Origin: H2-BAC3 sp045863035 | GTDB lineage: Bacteria; Bacteroidota; Ignavibacteria; Ignavibacteriales; Ignavibacteriaceae | Reading direction: 5' to 3' | Length of the DNA: 64,000 nucleotides | Assembly (NCBI GenBank): GCA_045863035.1 | Contig: BTUV01000005.1 | Location: forward strand, 60,000-123,999 | Shown here: piece by piece, positions 8,131 through 16,475 of the stretch | Position numbering within the stretch: the stretch's first letter is position 1 | How the letters are laid out: each line of letters opens with the position of its first letter | Made by a program: the position numbers and the translations under genes | The notes under the pieces: generated by a model | What the model was told of the DNA's origin: nothing | The model's database searches: none | What the model saw: the letters and a program-made list of their open reading frames with translations, nothing else

Positions 8131-9319
8131 GGAATGTTTTTTCCTGCGGAGCAAAATATTTTTTTACTTCGCTGTAATTATAGTTCTGTCTGAATATCTC
8201 TGCTATTTTATCAGAGCCGAGCACTTTACTCAGCATGGTAATTCTTGATTTATCAGCAAGAGTAAAAACGTCAATTTCAGGATGATATTTCTTCAGCACT
8301 GTTAAAAAATTAAACTGAATGCTCATCAAATCAACCGCGCGGTAGTCAACAAAATGAATCTGTACTCCGTTAAGCTTTTTGCCGGTGTATTTTCCATAAT
8401 ATGGTTTGTAATACATCGGTCGAAAAATAACTTTCCCTTCATAGAGTTTTGTAAGGTCATCTGCAATCTTATCAGCTTTAATGCCTTCGTAGCCCATTAC
8501 CTGAAAGGGGAGTGTGTATCCGACGCCTTCTGAGATAATACCGAGTTCACCTAAAATCCCTGTTGCCGTATAGTACTTTGCATGATGTTCTGTAGGTATA
8601 TGCGGTGAAGTAGGAACCCAGCGTAAACCGGTTTCATTAAAATCCATGCTTCTTTTCCATCCGGCCATTTTAATTACGGTTAACCTGCATTTCTTTCCCT
8701 CTTTAAGCATTCCCTCCCCATTTAATAATTCTGCGAGCTCACCTACAGTCAGACCATGAACATACGGGATGGGGAATTGTGAAACAAATGAAACAAAGCC
8801 GGGCTCAACAAGACTGCCTTCAATCTTTTCTCCACCGAGTGGATTTGGCCTGTCAAGAACAATGAACTCAAGACCCAGTTCTGCCGCTGCTTCCATTGCC
8901 AGCCCCATAGTGCTAATATATGTGTATGACCGAGAACCGATATCTTGTATATCAAAAACCAAGACATCGATATTAGCCAACATCTCCGGAGTAGGTTTTC
9001 TTGTTTTTCCGTAAAGTGAATAAACTGTCAGACCAGTTTTCTCATCGGTATATGTATCAACATGATCACCAGCCGCGTAGTCGCCTCTAACCCCGTGCTC
9101 AGGACCGTATAGGGCGGAGAGTTTAAAAGAAGGGTGATTATGCATCAGATCAATATTCTGGGTTAGATTATAGTTCACTCCGGTCGCATTGGTAATAAGT
9201 CCGACTTTTTTGCCATGCAACGGTTTAAAGTTATCTTCCACTAAAACATCAAGACCTGTTTTCACCTGTGAACTAAGTGAACTGGCTAATAGTAAAAAGA
9301 CAAACAGGAGATTTTTCAT
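8096..9319 (-). CDS. namZ: Exo-beta-N-acetylmuramidase, NamZ/YbbC family (DUF1343)
   Basis: The family includes Bacillus subtilis NamZ (GH171), which removes N-acetylmuramic acid from the non-reducing end of peptidoglycan fragments. A signal peptide (residues 1-18) directs this copy out of the cytoplasm. Family landmarks are KVGLITNATGV, ALYGPEHGVRGD, VYSLYGKTRKP, DVLVFDIQDIGSRSYTYI, VLDRPNPLGG, PYVHGLTVGELA, WVPTSPHIPT and GYEGIKAD. Its 407 residues are typical. It overlaps the cyclodeaminase gene as ATGA. A role in cell-wall recycling in the periplasm is inferred; no MurQ, MurK or NagZ gene is nearby. DUF1343 proteins are common in Bacteroidota. Confidence 0.85.
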   Translation of the reverse strand: MKNLLFVFLLLASSLSSQVKTGLDVLVEDNFKPLHGKKVGLITNATGVNYNLTQNIDLMHNHPSFKLSALYGPEHGVRGDYAAGDHVDTYTDEKTGLTVYSLYGKTRKPTPEMLANIDVLVFDIQDIGSRSYTYISTMGLAMEAAAELGLEFIVLDRPNPLGGEKIEGSLVEPGFVSFVSQFPIPYVHGLTVGELAELLNGEGMLKEGKKCRLTVIKMAGWKRSMDFNETGLRWVPTSPHIPTEHHAKYYTATGILGELGIISEGVGYTLPFQVMGYEGIKADKIADDLTKLYEGKVIFRPMYYKPYYGKYTGKKLNGVQIHFVDYRAVDLMSIQFNFLTVLKKYHPEIDVFTLADKSRITMLSKVLGSDKIAEIFRQNYNYSEVKKYFAPQEKTFRDAAQKYFLYN

Positions 9320-9933
9320 AACGATCCAATTATTCTTTGATGTGAGGATTTCAATACGGCTAATGTATCATCTGCTAACCGGCTGGTCGTCTGCAACAGC
9401 TCAGCCGCTTCAGAAGAATCCTTTATAGAAGAGCAGTTAATCATTACATTATATAATGCACCGCTAATACAGGGTTCAAGATACTGAAGAGCAACACCGG
9501 TATCACTGAGTGAGTTGCGATTCCCTTTTTCGATTAGCAGAGAAAGATGCGGCACTAATTCTGATGCTGTTTTTACCACCTCAGCCGGAACTTGTGCTGC
9601 TTTAATAGTTGCTTTTTGCACTTCTGCTTTGCGGTGTGCAAGTTCTTCCGGGTTTGACTTTGGCAGTTTAAATGCCAACATCACTTCATCAAAAGCAGCG
9701 TTATCAGCTTCTGAGAGCTGCAATAATTTTTCGCGGAGTGAAGTCAGATTCTCTAATGCGGCACGGAGCTCATTTTCATATTCTGCATATTTAGGTTTAC
9801 CCAGTGTCAGATTTATCACCATCATACCGAGTGATGCAGAAATTGCACCGGCTACTGCGCTGGCATTACCGCCCCCTGGTGTAGGGGTTCCTGCTGAAAG
9901 TGCTTCGAGATATGCTTGAGTGTGATTTTTCAT
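9316..9933 (-). CDS. fchA: Formimidoyltetrahydrofolate cyclodeaminase
   Basis: This enzyme converts 5-formimino-THF to 5,10-methenyl-THF with release of ammonia, feeding histidine-derived one-carbon units into folate. The N-terminal signature TPTPGGGNASAVAGAISASL and the following helical region (LSEADNAAFDEVMLAFKLPK) match the FTCD C-terminal domain or FchA family; 205 residues is normal. The gene directly follows the formimidoyltransferase. In mammals the two activities are one polypeptide; here they are two genes separated by zero bases. The gene lies downstream of hutI, which completes the last three steps from imidazolonepropionate. Confidence 0.9.
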   Translation of the reverse strand: MKNHTQAYLEALSAGTPTPGGGNASAVAGAISASLGMMVINLTLGKPKYAEYENELRAALENLTSLREKLLQLSEADNAAFDEVMLAFKLPKSNPEELAHRKAEVQKATIKAAQVPAEVVKTASELVPHLSLLIEKGNRNSLSDTGVALQYLEPCISGALYNVMINCSSIKDSSEAAELLQTTSRLADDTLAVLKSSHQRIIGSL

Positions 9934-10956
9934 TTATTGCTCCACCATATATTCGATAATTTTTTCTTTTGGGTTAAAAGGCGCAAGTGAGCTCAGACCA
10001 AGTTTTTCAATTGCGAGTGAAAGCAATTCTGATTCTGAAAGGTTTTCACCATCGGCATAAAATTTTCCGGAGTTAGTGAGTGCCGCCAATGGCACAAGCC
10101 CCACTATTTCAGAGCCCATGGTTTCAGCTCCGCGAAGTGCGGCTTCCTTTTTGACTTCTTCAAAAACCTGATGCATGTTAGTTAATGTATAGTTCGTCAG
10201 ATTTATTGATACCTGAGTAATCCCATATTTCTCAAGTGTTACCCCCATGGCTTTCACAGCTTTAAATCTTCCCGGTTCTTTAACGGTCTTGCCGTCAACT
10301 TTAACCGGGTTCCCGTTTTCATCACGCTTTACTCTGCCTGATTCACGGATAATTTCGGATATATCCTTTGAGATGCTCAGGTCAGTTGTTTTTAGATTTA
10401 CATTATAGGCAACGAGAAAAAATCTTGCGCCTGTTACTGTTGCACCGAGCTTTGCATTGAACAGAGGTTCTCCAAAATCAGGTTTCCATTCAGGATTCTT
10501 AATTTTTTCTGATAATCCTTCATATTCACCTTTCCGGATATCAGACAAGTTTTTTCTTTGTGGTGTTCTGGCAGCATCCTCGTAGAGATATATTGGCAGA
10601 TTTAATTCTTTTGAAATCTGTTCACCGAATCTTTCCGAGAGAGCAACACATTCTTCGAGGGTAGAATTTTTGACAGGGATAAACGGCACTACATCTGCAG
10701 CACCGAGTCGGGGATGTTCTCCTTTGTGATATCTCATGTCTATATATTCAGCGCCTGCTCTCACTGTTTCGAGTGCTCCGGCAAGAACTGCTTCCGGCTC
10801 ACCGGCAAACGTGATAACCACCCGGTTATAATCCGCATCCGATTCAAAGCTCAGAAGATTTACCCCGGGCACTGATGATATACGGTTTTTGATTTTTTCT
10901 AATTTTTCACTATCTCTGCCTTCGCTGAGATTTGGTACACATTCAATTATTTTCAT
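9934..10956 (-). CDS. ftcD: Glutamate formimidoyltransferase
   Basis: This enzyme transfers the formimino group of N-formimino-glutamate to tetrahydrofolate, the last step of histidine breakdown by the folate route. Family motifs are IIECVPNLSEGRD at the N-terminus, DADYNRVVITFAG, the RYHKGEHPRLGAADVVPFIP active-site loop with its conserved His residues, and MGVTLEKYGITQVSINLTNY. The 340 residues cover both formiminotransferase subdomains. It is preceded by hutI with a 5-bp gap and followed by the cyclodeaminase, so the three are one transcription unit. Confidence 0.93.
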   Translation of the reverse strand: MKIIECVPNLSEGRDSEKLEKIKNRISSVPGVNLLSFESDADYNRVVITFAGEPEAVLAGALETVRAGAEYIDMRYHKGEHPRLGAADVVPFIPVKNSTLEECVALSERFGEQISKELNLPIYLYEDAARTPQRKNLSDIRKGEYEGLSEKIKNPEWKPDFGEPLFNAKLGATVTGARFFLVAYNVNLKTTDLSISKDISEIIRESGRVKRDENGNPVKVDGKTVKEPGRFKAVKAMGVTLEKYGITQVSINLTNYTLTNMHQVFEEVKKEAALRGAETMGSEIVGLVPLAALTNSGKFYADGENLSESELLSLAIEKLGLSSLAPFNPKEKIIEYMVEQ

Positions 10957-10961
10957 AGGAT

Positions 10962-12209
10962 TCAGTTTTTTTGATAAATGATTTCACCTTTTTTGATGGT
11001 CATTTCAACAGGGTTTTTGGCTGTCTTATATACCATCTGACTTAAACTTACGTCATTAATGACTACAAAATCAGCTTGTTTACCTGTCGAAAGGGAGCCG
11101 GTCTTATTGCTTACTCCGCAGACATAAGCAGCATTGATGGTATAACTGTTTAAAATTTCGTTTATTGATAATTTCATTTTAACCGCTGCCAGACTCATTA
11201 TAAGGAAAATGTTGTCAATGTGTGATGATCCCGGGTTGTAATCCGTAGCCAATGCAATGATAGCATCTGAGTCAATCAGGTCGCGCGCCGGGGCATAATT
11301 ATAATTGAGAAAATATGAAACACCGGGGAGCAGTACTGCAGCAGTTGCTGATTCCTTAAAAAGTCCGGTTTGCTCCCGGGTAATTACCTCAAGATGGTCA
11401 ACACTGCGGCACGCCAATTTTACGCCAAGCTCAAGCCCGCCAATCGAATTAAACTGATCTGTGTGCAGCCGCAAAGAAAGACCATGTTTTGTTGCTGTTT
11501 CAAATATCTTCTCAATCTCATCTGTCTGGAATGCAGATTTCTCAAGAAATCCGTCACAGAAACTCGCAAGCTGCTCCTCTGCAACAGCAGGAATCATTTC
11601 GTTACAGATTTTATCAATATATATATTCCTGTTATCTCTGTGTTCGAGTGGTATGGTATGAGCGCCCAGAAAAGTTGGGATGATATCTATTGGAACCAAT
11701 TTTGACGCGCGCTTAATGGTACGAAGCATTTTTAATTCGTCCTGGGTGCTTAAACCATAACCGCTTTTAATCTCAAGTGTTGTAACTCCTTGCTCAATAA
11801 AATTCTGCATACGCGGCAGAAGTAAAGCGAGCAGATCTTCTTCTGAGGCATTCCGGACATGTTTCATCGTTGATACAATCCCGCCGCCTCTTTCAGCTAT
11901 TTCCTCATAGGTTGCACCACGCAGTTTCAGAAGGAACTCATCAGCACGGTCACCCGCAAATACTGCATGGGTATGACACTCGGTAAAACCGGGTAACACT
12001 ACTTTGTTTTTTAGTGATACAACTTCCCAGTCGGGATGTAGTGTAATGTCTTTTTCGTGAATGAACGCTGTTATTATTCCATCTTCGGTCAGGATAGCAT
12101 GATTCTCAAGAAATGGGAATTTACTGCTTTCCCAACCACGGATATGCTCAGTACCTGCTGGCCAGGTTCCATATATGCGGCAGATATCCCTGAAAAGGAC
12201 GATGCTCAA
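10962..12209 (-). CDS. hutI: Imidazolonepropionase
   Basis: HutI is an amidohydrolase that opens 4-imidazolone-5-propionate to N-formimino-glutamate. The metal site HxH lies in GFTECHTHAVFAGDRADEF, followed by YEEIAERGGGIVSTM, the EIKSGYGL motif, GAHTIP, the RLHTDQFNSIGG histidine, and ATDYNPGS with the catalytic Asp. At 415 residues it is full length. The start is TTG, overlapping the stop of the upstream lipoprotein gene as TTGA. HutH and HutU, which supply the substrate, are not in the window, so the pathway is split between loci. Confidence 0.94.
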   Translation of the reverse strand: MSIVLFRDICRIYGTWPAGTEHIRGWESSKFPFLENHAILTEDGIITAFIHEKDITLHPDWEVVSLKNKVVLPGFTECHTHAVFAGDRADEFLLKLRGATYEEIAERGGGIVSTMKHVRNASEEDLLALLLPRMQNFIEQGVTTLEIKSGYGLSTQDELKMLRTIKRASKLVPIDIIPTFLGAHTIPLEHRDNRNIYIDKICNEMIPAVAEEQLASFCDGFLEKSAFQTDEIEKIFETATKHGLSLRLHTDQFNSIGGLELGVKLACRSVDHLEVITREQTGLFKESATAAVLLPGVSYFLNYNYAPARDLIDSDAIIALATDYNPGSSHIDNIFLIMSLAAVKMKLSINEILNSYTINAAYVCGVSNKTGSLSTGKQADFVVINDVSLSQMVYKTAKNPVEMTIKKGEIIYQKN

Positions 12210-12772
12210 AATTTCTTCCTGATGCTGATCTTTTTGGGAACAGGAAGGCAGTTACTAAAATTATTTTCGTTCAGTTTAATGACTGCTTCGGCCGCGGAGG
12301 GGAAGTCGGGGTAGCTTCCGTAAAATACGTGATACTTGCCTGAGGAGAAATCAACGGAGATGTCACGAATACCGGTTTTTTCAAAGAGGGCAAGTTCAAC
12401 TGAGTCGGCTGCCTCTGCTGAATCTGACGTGTGGACAAGCAGAGTAAAACCATTAACTTCCGTCAGGTTGTTCTCCTGCTCACCGGGCTCTGGAAAACGG
12501 TACCAGTATAAACCGGATTTTGATTCTGATTGCACCTTATCCGGTATTTTTACAAAGGAAGCATCAAACCCGCTGAAAATTGATTCATAATCAACTGTGA
12601 AAACAGGGCTGTTTATGGTGGATGTCTCAGCCGGCTTCTGATTTTCACTTGTCGTTGTCTGATTGCTGTTCTCCTGAGAATATCTGTCGGCGGTTGGAAC
12701 TGCCGAACAACCGGTAAATAACAGAAGAAAGGTGATCAGAATTATTGAGGTATATTGAATTTCTTTTTTCAT
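12206..12772 (-). CDS. SPOR-like domain lipoprotein
   Basis: A lipoprotein signal ends in LFTGC, followed by a Ser/Thr/Gln-rich linker. The C-terminal half (from about residue 105) reads like a SPOR domain: GFTLLVHTSDSAEAADSVE, a central GIRDISVDFSSGKYHVFYGSYPD, then helices ending in NNFSNCLPV. SPOR domains bind glycan strands stripped of stem peptides. It is the first gene of the minus-strand operon, ahead of hutI, so any promoter for that operon lies in the gap up to 13239. The assignment rests on pattern only and the domain is divergent. Confidence 0.6.
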   Translation of the reverse strand: MKKEIQYTSIILITFLLLFTGCSAVPTADRYSQENSNQTTTSENQKPAETSTINSPVFTVDYESIFSGFDASFVKIPDKVQSESKSGLYWYRFPEPGEQENNLTEVNGFTLLVHTSDSAEAADSVELALFEKTGIRDISVDFSSGKYHVFYGSYPDFPSAAEAVIKLNENNFSNCLPVPKKISIRKKF

Positions 12773-12955
12773 ACCCTCAAAATTTAATCAATTTTGGTCA
12801 CTTTTTCAGGCAAAACGTAAGAGGGGAATTACAGTTTTAATAATTGGTCACAGTTAACAAGGTTCAGTATTTCCCCAATTAATCCCGATTATTCAAAAAG
12901 GCGCAAAAATCTCATTGAATGAGTGGTCTGCTTCTATAAGATTAAACCAATTTAC

Positions 12956-12986
12956 CCTCCCCTGAATCATGTAATGATTCCGGAGG
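12956..12986. other. Long imperfect hairpin (possible operator or RNA element)
   Basis: CCTCC at 12956-12960 pairs with GGAGG at 12982-12986, and GAATCAT at 12964-12970 pairs with ATGATTC at 12974-12980 around a 3-base loop. This gives twelve pairs with one asymmetric bulge. No T-run follows on either strand, so it is not a normal terminator. It lies between two divergent operons and could be a protein-binding site. The function is unknown. Confidence 0.4.
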
Positions 12987-13185
12987 ATTTGTAAAACTTA
13001 GCACAGATATGCTTCTCCGCGCGACGATTATCGAAAGCTAATGAATAAAGGGACTAAAATTTTGATGGGATTTCAGATAATTTACTATTCTTCTTGAATT
13101 ACGCCTGATGTGAGGGGATTAGTCCGAAAAGTCTGAAGGCAAACTTTCAAAATAGAAATGAATTCGGCAAAATCAAGGGGTTTTC

Positions 13186-13216
13186 TTTAAAAATTGGCGA
13201 AAATTTGTTATTTTTG
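13186..13216 (+). promoter_or_regulatory. Candidate Bacteroidota-type promoter for glgA
   Basis: TTTA at 13186-13189, 19 bases, then TATTTTTG at 13209-13216 fits the Bacteroidota consensus TTTG-N19-TAnnTTTG with one mismatch. It sits 23 bp upstream of the glgA ATG, giving a short leader. This is pattern matching only. Confidence 0.45.
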
Positions 13217-13239
13217 CAGAATTACAATATTGGATTACA

Positions 13240-14736
13240 ATGGCCGTCCCTAAAAAGCTTAAAATTCTTTTCGTGACATCGGAATTGTTTCCATTTGTTA
13301 AGACTGGCGGCTTGGCAGATGTCTCGAACTCTCTCCCTCAGGTTCTCCATGAGCTCGGTCATGAAGTTCGGATTATGGTTCCTAAATATGGGGCAATTGA
13401 CAGCCGTAAATTTAAGATTCATGATGTTGTCCGTCTGAAAGACCTTACCATACCTATAGGAGAAAAAGAGGTTACTTTTTCGATAAAGTCATCATTTCTC
13501 CCTTCCCCGCGCGTGCGTGTTCAGATTTACTTCCTTGAGAATAACGAGTATTTTGGAAACCGAAAAAGTCTCTATACTGACCCGATCACCGGTGAGGACT
13601 ATGAAGACAATGATGAGCGCTTCATTCTTCTTAACCGTGCAGTTTTCGAGCTGATTTTAAAATTGGGCTGGGTACCTGATATCATTCATATTAACGATTG
13701 GCAGTGTGGTCTTATTCCGGCATACTTCAAAACGATTTATGCTAACGAACCGCAGTTTAAGACTTTTAATATACTCTTCACACTCCACAATTTATCATAT
13801 CAGGGTATTTTCCCGAAGAGTTCATTCAAGAAAACCGGGCTACCGGATGAGCTGAACTCAAATGATGGTGTCCTGCAGGATGGCAAATTTAGTTTTATGA
13901 AGAGCGGGTTATTATTTGCTGACTATATTAACACTGTTTCTGAGAGCTACGCTCATGAGATTTCAACTGTAAAGGAAATTTCCGGTTCACTTCTTCCTCT
14001 TCTTGAAAAAAGGAAATCAGATATCTATGGTTTGGTTAATGGTATCGATTATTCAGTCTGGAATCCTGAAAAAGATCCATTCCTCTCACATCATTACAGC
14101 GCAAAGGGGCTTGAGGGAAAGATGGAAAATAAGAGGGAACTGGTTGAACGTTTTTCACTCAAATTTGAACCATCAGTACCGGTAATCGGTATTATCTCAC
14201 GTTTGTTTGATGTAAAAGGAATTGACTTAATTCTTGAATCATTTTCTGAGATCATGAAGAAAAACGTTCAGGTTGTTCTTCTTGGCACGGGAGAAAAGAA
14301 ATATCAGAATGAATTTGAAAAACTGAGTGATAAGTACACAGATAAGTTTGCCTGTTATATCGGATTTAATGACGAATTAGCGCATCTTATTGAAGCAGGT
14401 GCTGATATGTATCTTATGCCATCGAAATTTGAACCGTGCGGACTGAATCAAATGTACTCATTAGTATATGGAACAGTGCCAATCGTTCGCAGAACCGGCG
14501 GTCTTGCGGATACAGTTGTAAGATTTGATGAGCAAACTGAAGAAGGTACCGGATTCGTATTTGATGATTATAATGCAAAAGAAATGCTCAAGGAGCTAAA
14601 CCGGGCTCTTGCAGTCTATGATAATAAAAAAGTTTGGAACAAGATTATTAAAAATGGCATGAAGGTTGACTTTAGCTGGCAGGCATCCGCTAAACGATAT
14701 GTCGAGCTCTATAAAACCATACTCAGCGGTAAATGA
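13240..14736 (+). CDS. glgA: Glycogen synthase (ADP-glucose type)
   Basis: GlgA extends alpha-1,4-glucan from ADP-glucose. It is a GT5 enzyme with two Rossmann domains. The N-terminal substrate loop is KTGGLAD (K21), then DIIHINDWQCGLIP and LFTLHNLSYQGIF. The C-terminal domain carries NGIDYSVWNPEKDP, IGIISRLFDVKGIDL, and the FEPCGLNQMYSLVYGT motif with conserved Glu and Cys, followed by RRTGGLADTV. It has 498 residues, slightly longer than E. coli GlgA. Its stop overlaps the gmhB start by 4 bp (ATGA). With the GH13 operon at 55899 it suggests that this cell stores and degrades alpha-glucans. Confidence 0.95.
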   Translation: MAVPKKLKILFVTSELFPFVKTGGLADVSNSLPQVLHELGHEVRIMVPKYGAIDSRKFKIHDVVRLKDLTIPIGEKEVTFSIKSSFLPSPRVRVQIYFLENNEYFGNRKSLYTDPITGEDYEDNDERFILLNRAVFELILKLGWVPDIIHINDWQCGLIPAYFKTIYANEPQFKTFNILFTLHNLSYQGIFPKSSFKKTGLPDELNSNDGVLQDGKFSFMKSGLLFADYINTVSESYAHEISTVKEISGSLLPLLEKRKSDIYGLVNGIDYSVWNPEKDPFLSHHYSAKGLEGKMENKRELVERFSLKFEPSVPVIGIISRLFDVKGIDLILESFSEIMKKNVQVVLLGTGEKKYQNEFEKLSDKYTDKFACYIGFNDELAHLIEAGADMYLMPSKFEPCGLNQMYSLVYGTVPIVRRTGGLADTVVRFDEQTEEGTGFVFDDYNAKEMLKELNRALAVYDNKKVWNKIIKNGMKVDFSWQASAKRYVELYKTILSGK

Positions 14737-15314
14737 ATCGTGCCCTCTTTTTAGATCGCGACGGCACAATAAATATTGACTATGGCTATATAAACGACCC
14801 CGGGAAGATTGAACTGGTACCCGGGTGTGCTGAAGGATTAAAATATCTTCAGGAGAAATATGGCTTTTTATTGCTCGTAGTTTCCAATCAATCAGGCATC
14901 GCTCGCGGATACCTCACTCAGGCAGAACTTGATGCGGTTAACCATAAGGTTGATACCCTTTTAAAAGAAAAAGGGGTAAAAATAACCCACTTCTACTATT
15001 GTCCTCATCATCCGGATCATGCAGACAAACAACAATGCGGCTGCAGAAAACCTGCTCCGGGCATGATTATTAAAGGTTTGAAGGACTATCAGATTGATCC
15101 TGCTGCATCGTATGTAATAGGGGATAAATTAACTGATGCAGAGGCAGGATATAACGCAGGTATTACAACAATTCTTCTCTCACACGGCGATTTTTCTGAT
15201 CCGGAAGTATTTTCTGGGTTGCAAAACCCCCGCCTTTTCCCCAATTTTGTGGCTTATAATTTTTCGGAGGTTTGTGATTTTATTTCCAAGGACAGTAATG
15301 AAAAGGGGCATTAA
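14733..15314 (+). CDS. gmhB: D-glycero-D-manno-heptose 1,7-bisphosphate 7-phosphatase
   Basis: This HAD-family phosphatase removes the C7 phosphate in the heptose branch of lipopolysaccharide core synthesis. The HAD nucleophile motif is LFLDRDGTIN, with the Asp pair at residues 7 and 9. VVSNQSGIARG is motif II, the zinc-binding loop is YCPHHPDH..CGCRKP, and motif III is YVIGDKLTDAEAG. The length of 193 residues is typical. The zinc loop separates GmhB from histidinol phosphatase, its closest relative, though both contain it, so some doubt remains. The product fits a Gram-negative envelope. Confidence 0.85.
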   Translation: MNRALFLDRDGTINIDYGYINDPGKIELVPGCAEGLKYLQEKYGFLLLVVSNQSGIARGYLTQAELDAVNHKVDTLLKEKGVKITHFYYCPHHPDHADKQQCGCRKPAPGMIIKGLKDYQIDPAASYVIGDKLTDAEAGYNAGITTILLSHGDFSDPEVFSGLQNPRLFPNFVAYNFSEVCDFISKDSNEKGH

Positions 15315-16473
15315 AGCTCTGCTGATGCTTCTCGCTATGCTCATAATAACGGGCTGCGGCGATGATCCTTCTTCAGTGGGTTCAGGGTTAATACCTGATA
15401 AAATTACGATAAAAGATTTCGACTCCGAATTAGATTCTGTAAACAAAAGTTCCGGCAGTTTCAGAAAGGTGGTTTCCCTCAACGGTGCCTCATTTTTTCT
15501 GGCCGGCAGGGCTGATGGCATAACGGCAAGTTCACTCATTCGATTTGATTTTTCTATCTTTCCCTATAAGACTGATCTGAAAAACGATAGTCTTATTATC
15601 CGTTCGGCAAAGGTTCGCCTCACGCCATTTTATTTTTACGGTGATACATCGTCACACGTTCCTCTTGAAGCATATAAGGTATATAACAACTGGTCATCCG
15701 GTTCGCTTAATAACGACAGCATACCTGACCTCATTGTTCCAAGAGAGAATCTTATTGTCCCCGGATCACAGACCTCATCTGACTCCGCATATACATTCAA
15801 TCTGCAGAATTCAATCGTAAAAGAGTGGCTTTATTCGGTTTCTGATACTACCGGTTTTGTAAACAATGGTTTAATGATTACCGGCGCGGCTGGGGGTACA
15901 CGTATTGCAGGATTTCGCTCTTTCTCGACGGATGAATACATTATTCCTTCGATAGAACTTGTCCTTGAGAAAACAGGTTCATACGTTGATACAGTAATTT
16001 ATTTTCTGCTTGAGGATATACATGTAGTTGAAGGGGGAGCGTTAACACTCCCGGCAGACCGCCTGTTGGTTAGAAGCGGTTTTGTTGACTTCTCAAAACT
16101 CTATTTCGATCTGAGTAAACTGCCTGCCGGTGCAATAATTAACAAAGCTGTGCTTACACTTCATGTTGATACTGTAAATACTAAAACCGGCGACAACATC
16201 GAAAATCTTCTCTATGCTTATTTCATGTCCGACAGTCTGGCAAATAAATATGAAACGATAACTGCCTCTCAACTGAGCAGAGCCGGGGCTACCTATACCG
16301 GTGAAGTCACATCAATAATTACCAGAATGTTGTTTCAGAACAATAACCAGGGAATAGCCCTGACACCCGGGTCGTTAAGCGATGGAGTAGAAAGATTTGT
16401 GCTTTATTCTACAACCCATCCTGATCCGTTACTGAGACCCAGATTACAAATTTATTATTCGGTTGCGGAGTGA
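15298..16473 (+). CDS. DNRLRE-like lipoprotein
   Basis: I chose the ATG at 15298, which gives a classic lipoprotein signal (LLAMLIITGC); the same frame opens further upstream inside gmhB but without a sensible N-terminus. The mature part, about 375 residues, has two similar beta-rich halves, each with the pattern of alternating strands seen in DNRLRE/TGF-propeptide-like domains, and ends in LRPRLQIYYSV, as such proteins do. No catalytic motif is seen. It overlaps gmhB by 17 bp and the next gene follows within 2 bp, so it forms one unit with the outer-membrane and TPR proteins downstream. Function is unknown. Confidence 0.6.
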   Translation: MKRGIKALLMLLAMLIITGCGDDPSSVGSGLIPDKITIKDFDSELDSVNKSSGSFRKVVSLNGASFFLAGRADGITASSLIRFDFSIFPYKTDLKNDSLIIRSAKVRLTPFYFYGDTSSHVPLEAYKVYNNWSSGSLNNDSIPDLIVPRENLIVPGSQTSSDSAYTFNLQNSIVKEWLYSVSDTTGFVNNGLMITGAAGGTRIAGFRSFSTDEYIIPSIELVLEKTGSYVDTVIYFLLEDIHVVEGGALTLPADRLLVRSGFVDFSKLYFDLSKLPAGAIINKAVLTLHVDTVNTKTGDNIENLLYAYFMSDSLANKYETITASQLSRAGATYTGEVTSIITRMLFQNNNQGIALTPGSLSDGVERFVLYSTTHPDPLLRPRLQIYYSVAE

Positions 16474-16475
16474 AG

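Larger units (their letters stand above)
12773..13239. other. Divergent intergenic region without a gene
   Basis: These 467 bases separate the minus-strand hut operon from glgA. I see no open frame with a ribosome site and no tRNA-like fold. It holds the hairpin at 12956-12986 and a candidate glgA promoter at 13186-13216, listed separately. The promoter of the minus-strand operon should also lie here, but I could not place it. Confidence 0.6.

Noticed and set aside
15136..15297. A longer N-terminus for the DNRLRE-like lipoprotein
   Set aside because: It would lie inside gmhB and bury the lipoprotein signal; ATG 15298 explains the N-terminus better.
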